NCBI GenBank assembly: GCA_001599815.1
Contig: BCIA01000001.1
Location: forward strand, 3,724,934-3,788,933
Reading direction: 5' to 3'
Length of the DNA: 64,000 nt
From: Furcasterigmium furcatum
Taxonomy: Eukaryota; Ascomycota; Sordariomycetes; Glomerellales; Plectosphaerellaceae
Under the pieces are notes generated by a model that made no database searches, was not told where the DNA came from, and was given only the letters and a program-made list of their open reading frames with translations. Numbering within the stretch: the stretch's first letter is position 1; each line of letters begins with the position of its first letter. The position numbers and the translations under genes were made by a program. Of this stretch, positions 1 through 11,007 are shown piece after piece.

Positions 1-863
1 ACTGTTGGGTCTGGGACACACCGGTTTCAGAAACTAGGGTACAAGATTGAGTAGGCCCGAGGTGAATAAAATTATCACTTTGGCATCCCAGGCCACATCT
101 CGACCTCTGCCTCCGTCATCTTGTGTCATGAATCCATGGATGTTGAAGGTCGTGCCAACATGAGTAGGCCCGGGCATGTCGCCCCTCAGCTGCTCGCCAG
201 AAACTCCGCCTGCGATGCGGTCTCTCAACGCTGACGACTGAGGGATCTGCCCATCCAAAGGGCTTTCATATGCCCCGAGAAATTTCCATCAGGATACACG
301 GTGGCTTGCTTTGATGCAGTAGAGTTAGGACTCATGAAAGAACCGTCGCCTCAAACTTGCGGACCTTTGTAGTACTCCCCCTTTTATCATCCGCTCTTCA
401 CTTATTAAGGTATGGAATAGTAACCTATTTGATGTAATATCAAATTTCGTTTTAGGTACGTTGATACAGGCGTTCTAGTTGTTCATATAACCTTCTTTCT
501 ACAGGCAACATATTGCTCCGTGACCTGGCGTGGATGGGAGCTCAGGGGTTGGTCGACAGGAGGGAGACCCCTGAATTTAGCGCCAAGTCCCACCGGGATT
601 CCCCGCGCGGACAGTGGAGCCCTGGCAGGGCAGTGCCGCGACCTCCATGTGGCAGCTCTTGACATGCTGCGGCTTCTTCCACTCCGTGACCAGCTGCTTC
701 AGCTTCCCCCTTCCAACACCTCAACCCATCTTCCCCTCACCAATACAACCCGCCTCTCCAGCAGCACATGACTTGAAATTCTCTCGGTCGCGGGCGATGC
801 GAGGACGCGAAATGCCAACCTATACCCCTGCAACTCATCGCAATTGAGGAAAGATGTGAGCGA
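1..863. other. Intergenic, left edge
   Basis: I see no supportable gene here. The open frames are short, overlap on both strands and lack family-like sequence. The right part is the presumed promoter and 5' leader of the Avo2-like gene. Confidence 0.5.
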
Positions 864-1628
864 ATGCCTGCCCCTCCCTCCGAAGACACGAGGCCATCTT
901 CAAAGACTGACGCGAGATGCCACCGCAGGATCCCTCCATCTATCCGTATCCGCCGCGCCATAGTCGCCAACGACCCTCTCCTCGTCCAGCGCATCCTCCG
1001 ATCCCACCCCCGGCACCTCCACAACCCCGACCCCTCCCCCGAAGGCGTGTCCAACTCGAACCTCCATCTCGCCGCGTCCCTCGGCCATCTCGATGTCTGC
1101 CGCGCCCTCGTCGAGGCCGGCCACGAGGACCCATATCCCGCCCTCAACGAAAAGCATCAGCCGGCCCTCATGCTTGCCGCTGTGGGGGGCCACACCGACG
1201 TTGTCCACTTCCTCTGCGAGCGGAACCCCGAGGTCATCCTGCGCCGGGATGCCCGGTGGCGCGATGCCATAATGGAAGCCAGCCGGGGCGGCCACGACAC
1301 CGTGCTGCAGATACTGCTCACATACGTCCCCAACGGCGCCGAGTCCGCCGTCCTGCGCGCGGACATCGACGGAAACACGGCTCTGCACTTCGCCAGCAGC
1401 AACGGAAACCTGCTCGTCCTGCGAACCCTGCTTGCTGCCGGCGCCGATGCCGAGAAGAGGAACATCTGGAGCTGGACTGCACTGTCGTACAGCGCCACTG
1501 TACAGGCTGAGGTGTACCTCAAGGGCCTCGTCGCCGAGGTCGAGCGCCGGAAGATGATGCGTCGCGATGTGGAGGACAAGAAGAAGGGCGGGGGTGTCCG
1601 TATGGTCGAGGACCCGGATGATGCCTGA
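864..1628 (+). CDS. Avo2-like ankyrin-repeat protein (putative TORC2 subunit)
   Basis: Single-exon frame of 254 aa starting at an ATG. Ankyrin repeats cover residues ~30-215; readable cores are NLHLAASLGHLDVCRALVEA, ALMLAAVGGHTDVVHFL and TALHFASSNGNLLVLRTLLA. An N-terminal helix (IRIRRAIVANDPLLVQRIL) precedes them, and a final helix (YLKGLVAEVERRK) follows. This order and the spacing of the last repeat and helix match yeast Avo2, a non-essential, membrane-associated TORC2 subunit. The tail is short and basic, then acidic, and ends at DPDDA. Yeast Avo2 is longer (about 430 aa), so either fungal versions are shorter or a 3' exon was missed. A generic ankyrin protein is the alternative. Confidence 0.68.
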   Translation: MPAPPSEDTRPSSKTDARCHRRIPPSIRIRRAIVANDPLLVQRILRSHPRHLHNPDPSPEGVSNSNLHLAASLGHLDVCRALVEAGHEDPYPALNEKHQPALMLAAVGGHTDVVHFLCERNPEVILRRDARWRDAIMEASRGGHDTVLQILLTYVPNGAESAVLRADIDGNTALHFASSNGNLLVLRTLLAAGADAEKRNIWSWTALSYSATVQAEVYLKGLVAEVERRKMMRRDVEDKKKGGGVRMVEDPDDA

Positions 1629-3279
1629 GATGATGATGCCCCAGTGTAAAGATCCTTTGATTTCAGCATGGCGTAGGGGGTTCCTTCGTGTATTCACAGC
1701 GTTCCTTGTCTTGGGGTGGGCCATTCCATAGGATTCCATGTTTTAGAGCAACAATATGAGGTCTTTTCGATCAAGTATTGAGTCAAATCAAGTCACCATT
1801 GTGCAGGTTTGCTGAATCTTAGGTTTCACGGCATGAGATTCACCAGGCTTGTGATCTACCCATTCACGCAACACTAGATTCACCATGTCATAACCCTTCT
1901 GGCCGTTGTATCCTCGGTGTGCCTCACCACCGAGACGATGGCGCTCTCTCTCGGGACGAATTCCTGGTGACAACGAGAGCTGCCGCCAAGACCTGCTCGC
2001 CTCAAAGTGACCATCTAGACAAAAGTCCACACATGATTCAGTGCCTCGTTTCCGATCCTTGAGAGACCTCGAGGTACATTCGGTCCATTTCTGATCCGTC
2101 CGGCCTCCCAAGCCCCGGTGGTGATTTGGTGAAGGTTCACAGGTTCCATACCTTCGGAGAATGCCCCTGTCCATTCACTTGATTATTCGCCTTTTGCCAA
2201 CATCCTTCGCAACACCACGAGGCAGAAACCATTCGACGAATACCCTTATATTTTAACATCCTCGCAGCATCGTCTCTGGCACCCGGTCCCACAGACGTCC
2301 AGCACCGCAACTCCTTCCAGTCCCCGGGACACTCCTGATTCCACCCAGCATGAAGACCTTCTCCGTCGGAACAATGACATGCGTTGAGAAAACTGCTTTC
2401 AAATCTTGCATCTCACTGCCCGGGGCGCCATATCTCTTGCAGCCAGTGATTCACCGGCAAGGCGCCAGCCAACGGTGAGACCATTCAACGTGGACCATCC
2501 ATGATCAGCTTCCTCCTTTCTGACTCCGTCCGAGGCACAAGGCTATCCAGCTTGTGAAGAGGTCTATTTGCGACGAAGAGAACTCAGTGTAAAGTTCAAT
2601 CTCGAAGCCTGAACAAGCACACTGGACTTCCCTGAGCCTCAGCCGTCCTTGTCTCGGCCGCTCACAAGACGGCAGACTCCTCGAACAATATTACAACCCA
2701 CTGACGACCCAAACGAGGTAAGATACAAACCCGCGAGACAGGATACTCAGTACTGACCAATTTAGCCCACCTCAGTTCACTTCTCCGTGACACCTCAGCA
2801 TGAACCGAATCACGGGCTGTCAACCTCCCCCGACTACTGGCATCCCGAGTCAGCCTCTCGAGAATTGCGGCCCAGAATGGACAGCATCTGAGTCTCGTCT
2901 CGTTCTTTGATTCAGCGGTGCCAGTTCTTCGTCGCAACGAGCTCAACTCAGCATACGGAGCACGCCAGCATCTCCTGCTTTATCACAACGCCATCCTCCG
3001 TCGGCTCTCGAACACTCCCTGCACCGCGCCCCGCGATTCACCACCACTTGAACCCAGAACTTGGTCACATCACGGCTGAGAGGTTGGCTGGATGCAGTGA
3101 TTGAGCAATGGCATATTCTCCGTCGCAAAGTCAGCAGAATATGGTGATGGGCCACGGATCCGTTCTTTACGAAAAGGAGACCAGTGACACCTGACCCTAC
3201 CTTTATGATTGCATCTGTTTGCAGGCGAGATCGACTCCAGTCCTCCACCACAGCTCAGGACCGCACAAGCTATTCCAGG
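1629..3279. other. Gene-poor intergenic region
   Basis: No convincing gene on either strand. The open frames are short and low in conserved motifs. Composition is mixed and not AT-rich, so this is not an obvious RIP-degraded transposon. Scattered phrases near 2900-3250 look like very diverged relatives of the repeat unit that follows. Confidence 0.5.
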
Positions 3280-4110
3280 CATCCGTTCACGGTGGTCAGC
3301 TTAGGAGCCCGTGACTCTGTCTATGACGCGGGCTACTCTACGAGGATATTTGTTGATATCCACTCCTCCGCCGCGACTCAGCGCAGCAAAGGTAGAACAT
3401 CTGTCCGTTCACTGTTGTCGGCTCAACCACATTTGGTCATCTCGGCGACATCGGGACTGCTGCGTGGCTCCTTCTATTTCATATTCAGACATATGTCGCA
3501 ACTCGGCGCATCATTGCTTGAATCATCCGCCCGTCTACTGCTATCTCCGCGACATCAGGGCTACTGCTACTGCATGACTCACTGATTACTTACTCATACA
3601 TCCGTCACGAATCAGCGCATCTCTCCTTGAAGCGTTCGTCCGTTCACTGTGGTGAGCTCAGCCACCCATCTCCGGGCTGTCGGACATTGTCGCGACTCGG
3701 TGCATCACGACTTGAACCGCCCGTCCGTTCACTACACTCAGGTACAACACACCCAGCCAAAGCTACTGCATAGCTCACTGATTTATCTTCAAACATCTGT
3801 CGCGAGTCGCGACTCAGTGCAGCACGAGTTAGAACATCCGTCCGTTCACTGGTCAACTCGACCACATTTAGCCAGAGCTGCTTCGTGGCTCCAACTGATT
3901 CCCCTTCGGACATCTGTCGCGACCCGGCGCATCACAGCTTGAACCATCCGTCCGTTCACTGTAGTCAGATCAGCCGCATTTAGCCATCTCCACGTCTCCA
4001 TGACTGCTGTGTGGAAGCGTGGCTCCAACTGATTCATCTACAGACATCTCTCGAGAGTCGTGACTCGGCGCGTCACTGCTTGATGTATCCGTCCGTTCAC
4101 CACCGTCGAC
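3280..4110. repeat. Degenerate tandem array, ~120-bp unit
   Basis: About eight units can be aligned by eye. Each holds, in order, a phrase like ATCTGTCGCGACTCGGCGCA, then CTTGAACCATCCGTCCGTTC followed by ACTG, then a CAGCCACATTTAGCCATCTC-like phrase and GTGGCTCCAACTGATTC. The CCGTTCAC core falls near 3283, 3404, 3531 (diverged), 3640, 3724, 3842, 3953 and 4092, giving spacings of roughly 80-140 bp. Units differ by many substitutions and indels, so the array is old. Open frames across it are not conserved between units, which argues against coding. Confidence 0.7.
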
Positions 4111-4824
4111 GCAACTGCTTCTGATTCCGTCCGTGAGAGTGATGACAACGCTGTGCCGGTCTCCATGGCTCCGATGTGTTGCCCTGGGGAGCATAAAAGG
4201 AGGCTTCGACAGGCCTCGATCCTCCAGACATTGTCAACAGCAAGCAACACGAGCATGGTCAAGACAGCAAATTGGCAAACCCAGATACCAACCACATACT
4301 ACAGCCACAATCATATCCCGAGCTTCAGCATCCAGCATGAATTCCCAGGAGGTTCCCAACAGGATCCAACTCGACTCTCCACTCCGATTTCCGGCGGTGA
4401 CATGCGCCATCCGACAAGTTCTCTACATATCTCACCGTCACAGGACCGTAGCGTGGCTCGTTGTAGTTTCGTTTTACGACATCCATGGCTACAGAGTCTG
4501 GAGTACGGAAAGGTTCCTGTTTGCTCGAATTCCCGAGGAGCCAAGTCCAAGGTCACCTGAGATGAACAATGGCGGCGACTCGGCCCCTGAATTGCGCCCT
4601 GGACAGGGTAAGTTTGCCTCGTCATCATGTTGCTCCGGTGGTGAATCAGCCCCTCGTCAACAGCAGTCTCCCATTCAGTCACTCTGAGTTTGTCCACGGC
4701 CTTCGAGTCACTGACTGGGCTTGATATCGCCGGTGACTCTCCATCTTTGCCATGATATCTCCTATTTATATCGGCCCTCTTGATCCCTTGCAAGCCAACT
4801 TCTTCTCACAAAATCCCAGACCCC
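4111..4824. other. Intergenic, no supported gene
   Basis: Overlapping frames of up to 184 codons exist here but show no family likeness, and they run directly out of the tandem array. A GTAAGT-like donor at ~4608 could belong to an unrecognised short gene; I cannot assemble one. Confidence 0.4.
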
Positions 4825-5073
4825 ATGCCTCAACCAGACGAAGACTTCGAAGACGACGAACCCCAGTTCATCCTCAACAACCCGGCTTCCAGTTCCATCA
4901 ACAGACAGACCAACAACGCGATACCTGATCAGACACCTCAGCCGACCCCCTTTACTCAGAATCCTGAGACTCCATCTTCCAACTTTCCCAGCTCAGGCCC
5001 CCTATTCGGACACTGGACAACGCAGTTTGATCCTCGGGTCAACGATTGGGTCCAAAACTGGCATTCTGAGTAA
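4825..5073 (+). CDS. Possible small acidic/Pro-rich protein
   Basis: Frame of 82 aa from an ATG (MPQPDEDFEDDEPQF...), acidic at the start, rich in Pro, Asn, Gln and Thr, and ending in FDPRVNDWVQNWHSE. No recognised domain, signal peptide or membrane segment. An in-frame codon lies 45 nt further upstream. The only support is composition and an intact frame just ahead of the next gene, so it could be a chance frame or a leader-region artefact. Confidence 0.28.
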   Translation: MPQPDEDFEDDEPQFILNNPASSSINRQTNNAIPDQTPQPTPFTQNPETPSSNFPSSGPLFGHWTTQFDPRVNDWVQNWHSE

Positions 5074-5144
5074 CAGTCTCGCGCCACTCCGGACAGCCTC
5101 GATCTTCCACTTCATCCCCCCTTTCGATTCAGCGCTCTCTCATT

Positions 5145-5911
5145 ATGAACCCTGTCCACGGCGCAGACCAGGGCCCTCCACACGTCGCGGCCCAAGCCCA
5201 GTATCTTCCCCAGCGCGGCCACTACAGTAAGTCTCCCGTTCCCGCTCGCCCCTTTTCGCCAACAGCATCCGCTAACATCGATGTGCAGACATGTACCCCG
5301 GCGCCGCTATCTACAACCCCCTCGCCGCTTACCAGCAGCCCATGTTCGGCGCCATGGGCCATATGGGCCACATGGGCTACATGGGATACATGAGCCACAT
5401 GGGCCAGCACATGGGCCAGGGCGCCTACCCCTTGATGCCGAACGGCTCCCACGTCATGCAGGCCCGCCACGCCGGTCCCTGCCCGCGCCTTGACCCCGAC
5501 ATGCCCGCGAACCAGATGTCCAACAGCACCGGCGGCACCGGCTGCGAGCCTGGCTACAACTACTTCTTCCCGGCCGAGCACACCAAGGTCCACGTCCTCA
5601 AGTGCGACACGAAGCCCTGGCAGCTCCCCATGGGCGCCGAGATCCCCTTCCACGCGGCCCACGTCCCCGTCTCGACCACCTGCGCTGACATCCTCAAGGG
5701 CTACGGCGCCACGAACGAGACGCCCAAGCTGAACCGCTGCTTCGAGGTCGTCCAGGGCGGCAACGGGCGCTGGTACAGGGGCCTTTCGTTCGGCGGCGAG
5801 AACAAGGAGATGATGAAGACGAAGATCGAGGCGCTGGGATGGGACAAGACCCGGACGGGGCGGCCGGGCGAGCGGCCTGTGGTTTGCCTCTGGATCACCA
5901 AGGAGGGTTGA
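5145..5911 (+). CDS. Conserved-looking fungal protein of unknown function
   Basis: Two exons, 5145-5226 and 5289-5911, joined across a 62-nt intron (GTAAGT...TGCAG) that completes an Asn codon; 234 aa in all. The N-terminal half is rich in Met, Gly, His and Tyr with repeated GHMGYMGYMSHMGQHMGQ phrases. The C-terminal ~130 residues are globular: GYNYFFPAEHTKVHVLKCD, then PFHAAHVPVSTTCADILKGY, and a basic end GRPGERPVVCLWITKEG. I do not recognise a named domain. No signal peptide or membrane segment is seen. The Met/Gly/His-rich head might be disordered or bind metal, but that is inference. Confidence 0.7.
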
Positions 5912-6343
5912 GGATGAGATGGGCATGAGGATTCGGTTGGCGTGACAGACGGTCGAGATCGTGGTGGGACAGCATGGTAGCATTGCATGGCATGGAGGCA
6001 TCAGCGAGCATAGCAGTGGTTGGTTTTCCACTTCCAATACAGACGGAGTTATTCTCAGTCGTTGCCAGTGTCTCTGCATGTCAAGTCGAAAGAGTTCTCG
6101 TCCCACAATCCAAGTGGGTGAGTTGGTAGAGGCGTCGACGAGTTCCAAGTGATGATGGGTATCGACCATGGGATATGTCTTGAAGGTGATTACATTTGCC
6201 ATTCGACAAGGACGCCTTTCAACAGGGACGCTAGGTACAATATGCGCTACACCATAGATGCCAACAAAAGAAACGATGGAGCGAGTGGAGGTGTGTTCCC
6301 CGGGGGTCTCTCCGGTGCCAGCAGCGTCCTCCTGCACAGCTGC
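5912..6343. other. Intergenic between convergent genes
   Basis: Contains the 3' regions of the genes on either side, which converge here. No RNA gene or repeat was recognised. Confidence 0.5.
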
Positions 6344-8530
6344 TCAGATCTCGACCTCGTCCTCGTCCAAGAAGCCGAGGCCACTGTCGTACCTCCTCCT
6401 CTTCTTCCTGCTGGAAGGCTTTCGTGCGAGATCCCCAGCCAAAAGGCTTCCTCTCCTCGTTATCATGCCGTCGGCGGCGAGCGGCGAGCTCAGTTTGCCT
6501 TCCATCCCAGTCATCCTGTCCGTCTTTTCACTTCTCGGTGTCGCCAACACGTCCTTACTCGAGGACATGACCCTCTCCAACTCTTCCTTCATAGAGTCGA
6601 TTGTCTCCTTGGCGCGGGCCTTTTCGTCCTTGAGAGTCCTCTCCACGCCGGCCTTTTCCACCCTCAAGTCCTTGATCGTCTCATGCGCACTCCTCAAAGC
6701 AGCATTGACCCGATCAATCTCCAACCGGAGCTCGGCCACTCTCGCGTCACGGAGGGCAAGGGCGGCGCCGGCTCGTCCGTTCACGACCGCAACCTCCCTG
6801 GACTTGGCCCTCTCGACATCTTCGATTTCCTTCAGCAAGGCCTCGGTCTGCGTCACGGCCTCGGCCACCTTGCCCTCCAGAGCCGCGACGCTTTCGTCCC
6901 GGGAAGCAAGTGCCAGCCGGTCGGATTCGATCCGAGCATCCTTAGCAGCCAAGGCGTCGCGGTGATCCGTCTCCAACCGGCCGACCAGGCTCTCCAGCTC
7001 GCCAACGTCACGGACGTACCCGTTCGTGGCGCCCTTCAGACGGTCCACGCTGACCTCGAGCTCCTTGATGCAGTCATCCTTCTGGCCCAGGAGCTCCTGC
7101 GCCCGCGACAGGTCTGCGCTGAGAGCGTCCATCGCCGCCACGCGGGCGCCGAGCTGCTGGCGCAGGGAGAGCTCGAGCTCGTGGTACTCGTCGATGGAGG
7201 TCTCGTCCTCGCGCGCCTTCTTGGCGAGATCCCTCAGTCGGGCGAGGAGCAGATCGAGCACCTCGGCGCCATGGGCAGATAGCGGTAGCTCGATTTCGCC
7301 AGGAGTCAGGTACTCAAGCTCGAGACGGGCAGTGCGGAACCCAGATGCGAGGGACGAGATCATCTCGCTTGCGTCGTTGCCCGAGAATCCGAGTGCGGTC
7401 ACGGATGAGGTCAGCTCGAGCATGGCTGCTGCCCGATCTGAGAGGGCTCGAAGCATTGCTTCGAGCTTCGCCTCCAGAGCCTGGTGAGGGTTTGGTGTTG
7501 CGGACGGGGAATCCGGGGGCGTGAAAGCGGCCAGGCGTTCCGACAACCTCTCGGTCAACGACGTGTAAGACTCGAGAGTCCCGGCCAGCTTTGCCACCTC
7601 GAGCTGCAAAGATGCCAGCTCTTCTTCAAGCCGCTGCTTGTCCAGGTCCGGGAGATCAGCCTGCACGCCCGTGTGGTGTGAGGAGGGGGTCGGCGGGAAG
7701 AACTTCCGGCGGCAAGATGGCGTAGCTGGCAGAGCAGGGCTGGTCAATGGCGGTGTCGGGAAGCTCGTCCTTGCTCTGGAGGGAGTGCCGCAGACCAGAT
7801 CCGCCCGGGTCGCATCGCCAAAGTCATCTCCATCTTCGGCCAGGTCCATGAAGTCGGGGGCGAAAGGATCACGAGCAGCCAGAGTCCACTCGATGATGCG
7901 GCTGTTTTCCACCGTGCGGTTGTCCAGCTGGTCGCGCAGCTCATCAAGCTGCCTCTCCAACTCCCATATCCTGTCCGTGTCGAGGACGATGGTGGCGTTT
8001 TGCAGCTGGTAAATCTCCGCGTCCTTCTCCTTCAGCTGGGACCGGAGCTGGTCGATTTCCTCCTTTGCTTTCCGGGCATGGCGTCGCTTCTCCTCGTTGG
8101 CAGCATTCATCATCTCGCTGACGCCGTTTCGACGGATACGGCGCTGGACCCTGCCATCGAGGACTTGTCGAAGAGGATGGTGGGTTTGTTCGGTGACGGG
8201 CGAGGAAGCAGCAGGGGCACCGAGACCATTTCCGGTCGAGTTTCGTGCTGGCGTAGACTGCCGCCGTCTGTTGTTTGTCGCAATCTTTGACAGTGAGGTT
8301 CGCTTTATCATAGGCGTGAGACCGGTGGAACATGAGCCGCCACCGCGAGTCGATGATACCAGGCCGGGATCTGAGAAGCGAACCCTCCTATTCGAGGCTC
8401 TTTTGGGTGTTTTCGGGCATGCTGAAGACAGATTGGCGGTCTCATTGACTTTGACAGTCGAGATAGCTCCAGCAGTACTCCGACGCGTCCTCCGAAGCGC
8501 GATCGGGAGGTCATCCACATTTGCTGCCAT
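6344..8530 (-). CDS. Large coiled-coil protein of unknown function
   Basis: Uninterrupted frame. I start it at MAANVDDLPIALRRTRR (8530) rather than 35 codons upstream, because the upstream stretch is unlike the rest; this gives 728 aa. Layout: a basic, Ser/Thr/Pro-rich N-terminus with SP/TP phosphosite-like motifs (residues ~1-110); a basic patch RVQRRIRRNG; long heptad-rich segments with AKEEIDQLRSQLKEKDAEIY and, after a Pro-rich gap, several hundred more coiled-coil residues; and a basic C-terminal tail SSRKKRRRYDSGLGFLDED with a possible nuclear localisation signal. The pattern suggests a nuclear, spindle or cytoskeletal scaffold, but I cannot assign a family. Confidence 0.72.
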   Translation of the reverse strand: MAANVDDLPIALRRTRRSTAGAISTVKVNETANLSSACPKTPKRASNRRVRFSDPGLVSSTRGGGSCSTGLTPMIKRTSLSKIATNNRRRQSTPARNSTGNGLGAPAASSPVTEQTHHPLRQVLDGRVQRRIRRNGVSEMMNAANEEKRRHARKAKEEIDQLRSQLKEKDAEIYQLQNATIVLDTDRIWELERQLDELRDQLDNRTVENSRIIEWTLAARDPFAPDFMDLAEDGDDFGDATRADLVCGTPSRARTSFPTPPLTSPALPATPSCRRKFFPPTPSSHHTGVQADLPDLDKQRLEEELASLQLEVAKLAGTLESYTSLTERLSERLAAFTPPDSPSATPNPHQALEAKLEAMLRALSDRAAAMLELTSSVTALGFSGNDASEMISSLASGFRTARLELEYLTPGEIELPLSAHGAEVLDLLLARLRDLAKKAREDETSIDEYHELELSLRQQLGARVAAMDALSADLSRAQELLGQKDDCIKELEVSVDRLKGATNGYVRDVGELESLVGRLETDHRDALAAKDARIESDRLALASRDESVAALEGKVAEAVTQTEALLKEIEDVERAKSREVAVVNGRAGAALALRDARVAELRLEIDRVNAALRSAHETIKDLRVEKAGVERTLKDEKARAKETIDSMKEELERVMSSSKDVLATPRSEKTDRMTGMEGKLSSPLAADGMITRRGSLLAGDLARKPSSRKKRRRYDSGLGFLDEDEVEI

Positions 8531-9147
8531 GGTGGTCGAGGGAGGAGGAATGATGGAGGACTCCAAGGCACCAACCAATTCTCGAGGTACTCTCGAAGTC
8601 AGTAGCAATTTTGAAAAATGGAAGGATCGAGTCAAGGTTTAGAATTTTAAAAAGTCAAACACACCTCGAGAAGTCCAGAGACGTGTCGAGGAACCCGTGT
8701 AAGAGACGGAGCTTCAGATGGAGCTCCCTTATCGACGTTGTTTACACATTTCCAATCGCGGTTTAGCGTGCACGAATGCCACCCCGCTGGTCCCAAGTTC
8801 GGCGACGCTGGCAGCCAATCGATTCCAGAAGTTCAGGGGTCTTCCAAAACCTCGACCTCATCCGCGACCACAACATCGCCGCAAGACACGCAGGCAGATG
8901 TCCACCTATTGGCCTGTCTGTGGAGCCTTGATCCCTAGCATCCGGGTTGTTGATATTGCAGGGTCGCCTGGGGCTTGCTGAGCTCTGCCGCGAGCACCTG
9001 CGACGCCCATCTGCCAAGTGAGCAGCTCCGGCTTCCTCGTCGTCCAAACGGGATGCCTCAGGTGGCATATATGGCATATATTCAACGGGCTGCTGGGTAT
9101 CATTATCATTATCATTACAGAAGCTACATCCACCCCCATCCCTAATC
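8531..9147. other. Intergenic
   Basis: Holds the promoter of the coiled-coil gene and the 3' region of the ankyrin gene, both read leftwards. A short ATT/ATC microsatellite lies near 9098-9118. Nothing else is recognised. Confidence 0.5.
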
Positions 9148-10602
9148 CTACATCCTCTTCGGGTCAAAACAAATCACAATCTCGTCGTACATCTTCGCGA
9201 ACAGGCGGCCGATCGCAGACAAGACCTTCCAGCCAGCCTGCACAGGCCACTTCGCCACCCACCACAGGAGGGCCCCCAGCGCATAGATCGCCACGCCTAC
9301 ATATCCAGGGAACTTCTTCGCGAACTTCCACGCCATGTCCCCGAATCCCGCGATGAACCTCCACGCCGTCGCGGGGAAGGTGACGAACACGGCCTCGAAG
9401 ACAGCCTTCACCCCGTTCACCACGTCCTGGAAGGTGATGGTCCTGAAGAAATCCGCCACCGCGGCAAACGCCGTGTGAAGCGCCGACAGCACCCTCGTCG
9501 CGATGTTCGTGATAGACTTGCCAACCGCCTTCAGTCCGTCGGCAATCCAAGTAGCAGCAACGGCCAGAGCCCCAGGGATAGCCTTGGCGAACTTCCACAG
9601 CGCCTTGCTGACATCCTTGACGATCGTGGGCAGCTTCTTGATGCCCCGACCGACCGCTTTGATCGTCCGCTTGCACCGGTCCGGGAACTTGGTGATCTGC
9701 CGCTTGCAAAAGTCCTTGATCCGCTGCCGCCGCTTCCACGCGCCCCTCGGGAGGCTATACACGAGGAACCGCGGCAGCCGGAAGAACGTGGCCCAGAGGA
9801 TCCGGAGCATCATCGAGTCGTGAACCGCCCGCTGCAGCCTCTCGACCTCCTTCTCGCGGGCGGACTTGAACCGCAGCCAAGCGCCGGCCTTGATGGCGGG
9901 CAGGTACTCGACGACCTCGCGATGCTTGAACCGCCGCGCAAGCCACAGGGCCGTCTCGCCCTTGGGCGCGACGATGGAGTGGTCCGCGCCGAACTCCTCC
10001 CTGAGGACCTTGACGAGCGACAGCCGGCCCATCGCGGCGGCGAGCTGCAGGGGCGTCAGGTCCGCCGTCTGTCGCGGCGAGTCGCTCACGACGCAGGACC
10101 CGACAAGGTCGACGGTCGAACCCAGCGACACGAGCAGGCGGATCATGGAGGCATCGCCCGCCCTGACGGCGGCCAGCAGCGGCGTTTGCGCGGGGTGCGG
10201 AAACGCATAATGGACGAGCGGCGTGACGTCGGGCGACACAAGGCCCTTCGAGACGAAGTCGGACACGATCTCCGGCTGACGGTTCTTGATGGCGCCGTAG
10301 AATGCATCGACGATTTCGCGCTGCAGTTTCCGCGTCGCGGCCGTCAGCTTGAAGTCCTCCTCGGAGAGCTGCCGGTCCTCCACGACGTTGGACGCCTCGA
10401 CTTCGGTGAGTGGCAGTATGAAGTTTGCCGGGTTCAGGGCCTGCATCGCGAGGATGCGCTCCATTAAGGTGCCCTCATCGGCTTCGGTGTATACAGGAAG
10501 AGCGCCCGGGAGGTCGTGGGTGTGGTCCAGGGCCGTGGTGGCAGCAACAGCAACATATGGAGGCGAAACCTCATCCGAGGGGTCTGGCGAGAGCCGTTGC
10601 AT
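9148..10602 (-). CDS. Ankyrin-repeat protein with amphipathic C-terminal tail
   Basis: Single exon, 484 aa. Residues ~90-240 contain a small ankyrin block: TPLLAAVRAGDASMIRLLVS, TPLQLAAAMGRLSLVKVLR and TALWLARRFKHREVVEYL. After a basic linker (RGAWKRRQRIKDFCKRQITK), residues ~300-484 form a run of Lys/Ala/Trp/Phe-rich amphipathic or hydrophobic helices such as ALWKFAKAIPGALAVAATW and FATKFPG-like repeats (WKFAKKFPGYVGVAIYALG). This tail may attach to membranes or insert into them. No enzyme domain is present. A role as an effector-like or membrane-scaffold ankyrin protein is possible but not shown. Confidence 0.72.
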   Translation of the reverse strand: MQRLSPDPSDEVSPPYVAVAATTALDHTHDLPGALPVYTEADEGTLMERILAMQALNPANFILPLTEVEASNVVEDRQLSEEDFKLTAATRKLQREIVDAFYGAIKNRQPEIVSDFVSKGLVSPDVTPLVHYAFPHPAQTPLLAAVRAGDASMIRLLVSLGSTVDLVGSCVVSDSPRQTADLTPLQLAAAMGRLSLVKVLREEFGADHSIVAPKGETALWLARRFKHREVVEYLPAIKAGAWLRFKSAREKEVERLQRAVHDSMMLRILWATFFRLPRFLVYSLPRGAWKRRQRIKDFCKRQITKFPDRCKRTIKAVGRGIKKLPTIVKDVSKALWKFAKAIPGALAVAATWIADGLKAVGKSITNIATRVLSALHTAFAAVADFFRTITFQDVVNGVKAVFEAVFVTFPATAWRFIAGFGDMAWKFAKKFPGYVGVAIYALGALLWWVAKWPVQAGWKVLSAIGRLFAKMYDEIVICFDPKRM

Positions 10603-11007
10603 CGTGCAGAGGCGTTTCGTGTGCTGCCCGTGTTAATGATTCAAAACGGTCGCGATGTCATAAGTCGGACTTCAGGTCATTATATCATTGCGCAGTATCA
10701 CATGCTTCATTTTTTGTTGAGATGGCCGCAGGCACCCATCACCAAAAGCCGAGTCCGCCTTGCGGCGATGGCGGTGGCTCAGCCGGCGACTACTGGAGCC
10801 ATGAAGATAGCGGCCTCGGCATCTTGCGCCGTTTGGGACGGGGCACTTTGGTAGGGCTGAACTCCGAATGACGCCGTGTTCATTTAGCGGCACCTCGCCT
10901 GATCGACGAGTCCCGACTCCCCAGGCCTCCAGGACCTGAGTGTTTCCGCCATGTCTCCAGCGAACCGTCTGGCAAGAAAGGCGCCATGGATAAATACATT
11001 TTGACAC
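10603..11007. other. Intergenic
   Basis: Promoter region of the ankyrin gene and 3' flank of the permease gene. No other feature is recognised. Confidence 0.5.

Noticed and set aside
1629..4110. Degenerate transposon or RIP-mutated element
   Set aside because: No AT skew, no terminal repeats and no transposase or reverse-transcriptase fragments could be seen.
9475..10467. 330-codon plus-strand frame opposite the ankyrin gene
   Set aside because: It mirrors GC-rich codons of the real gene; Arg/Pro/Gly-rich with no domain.
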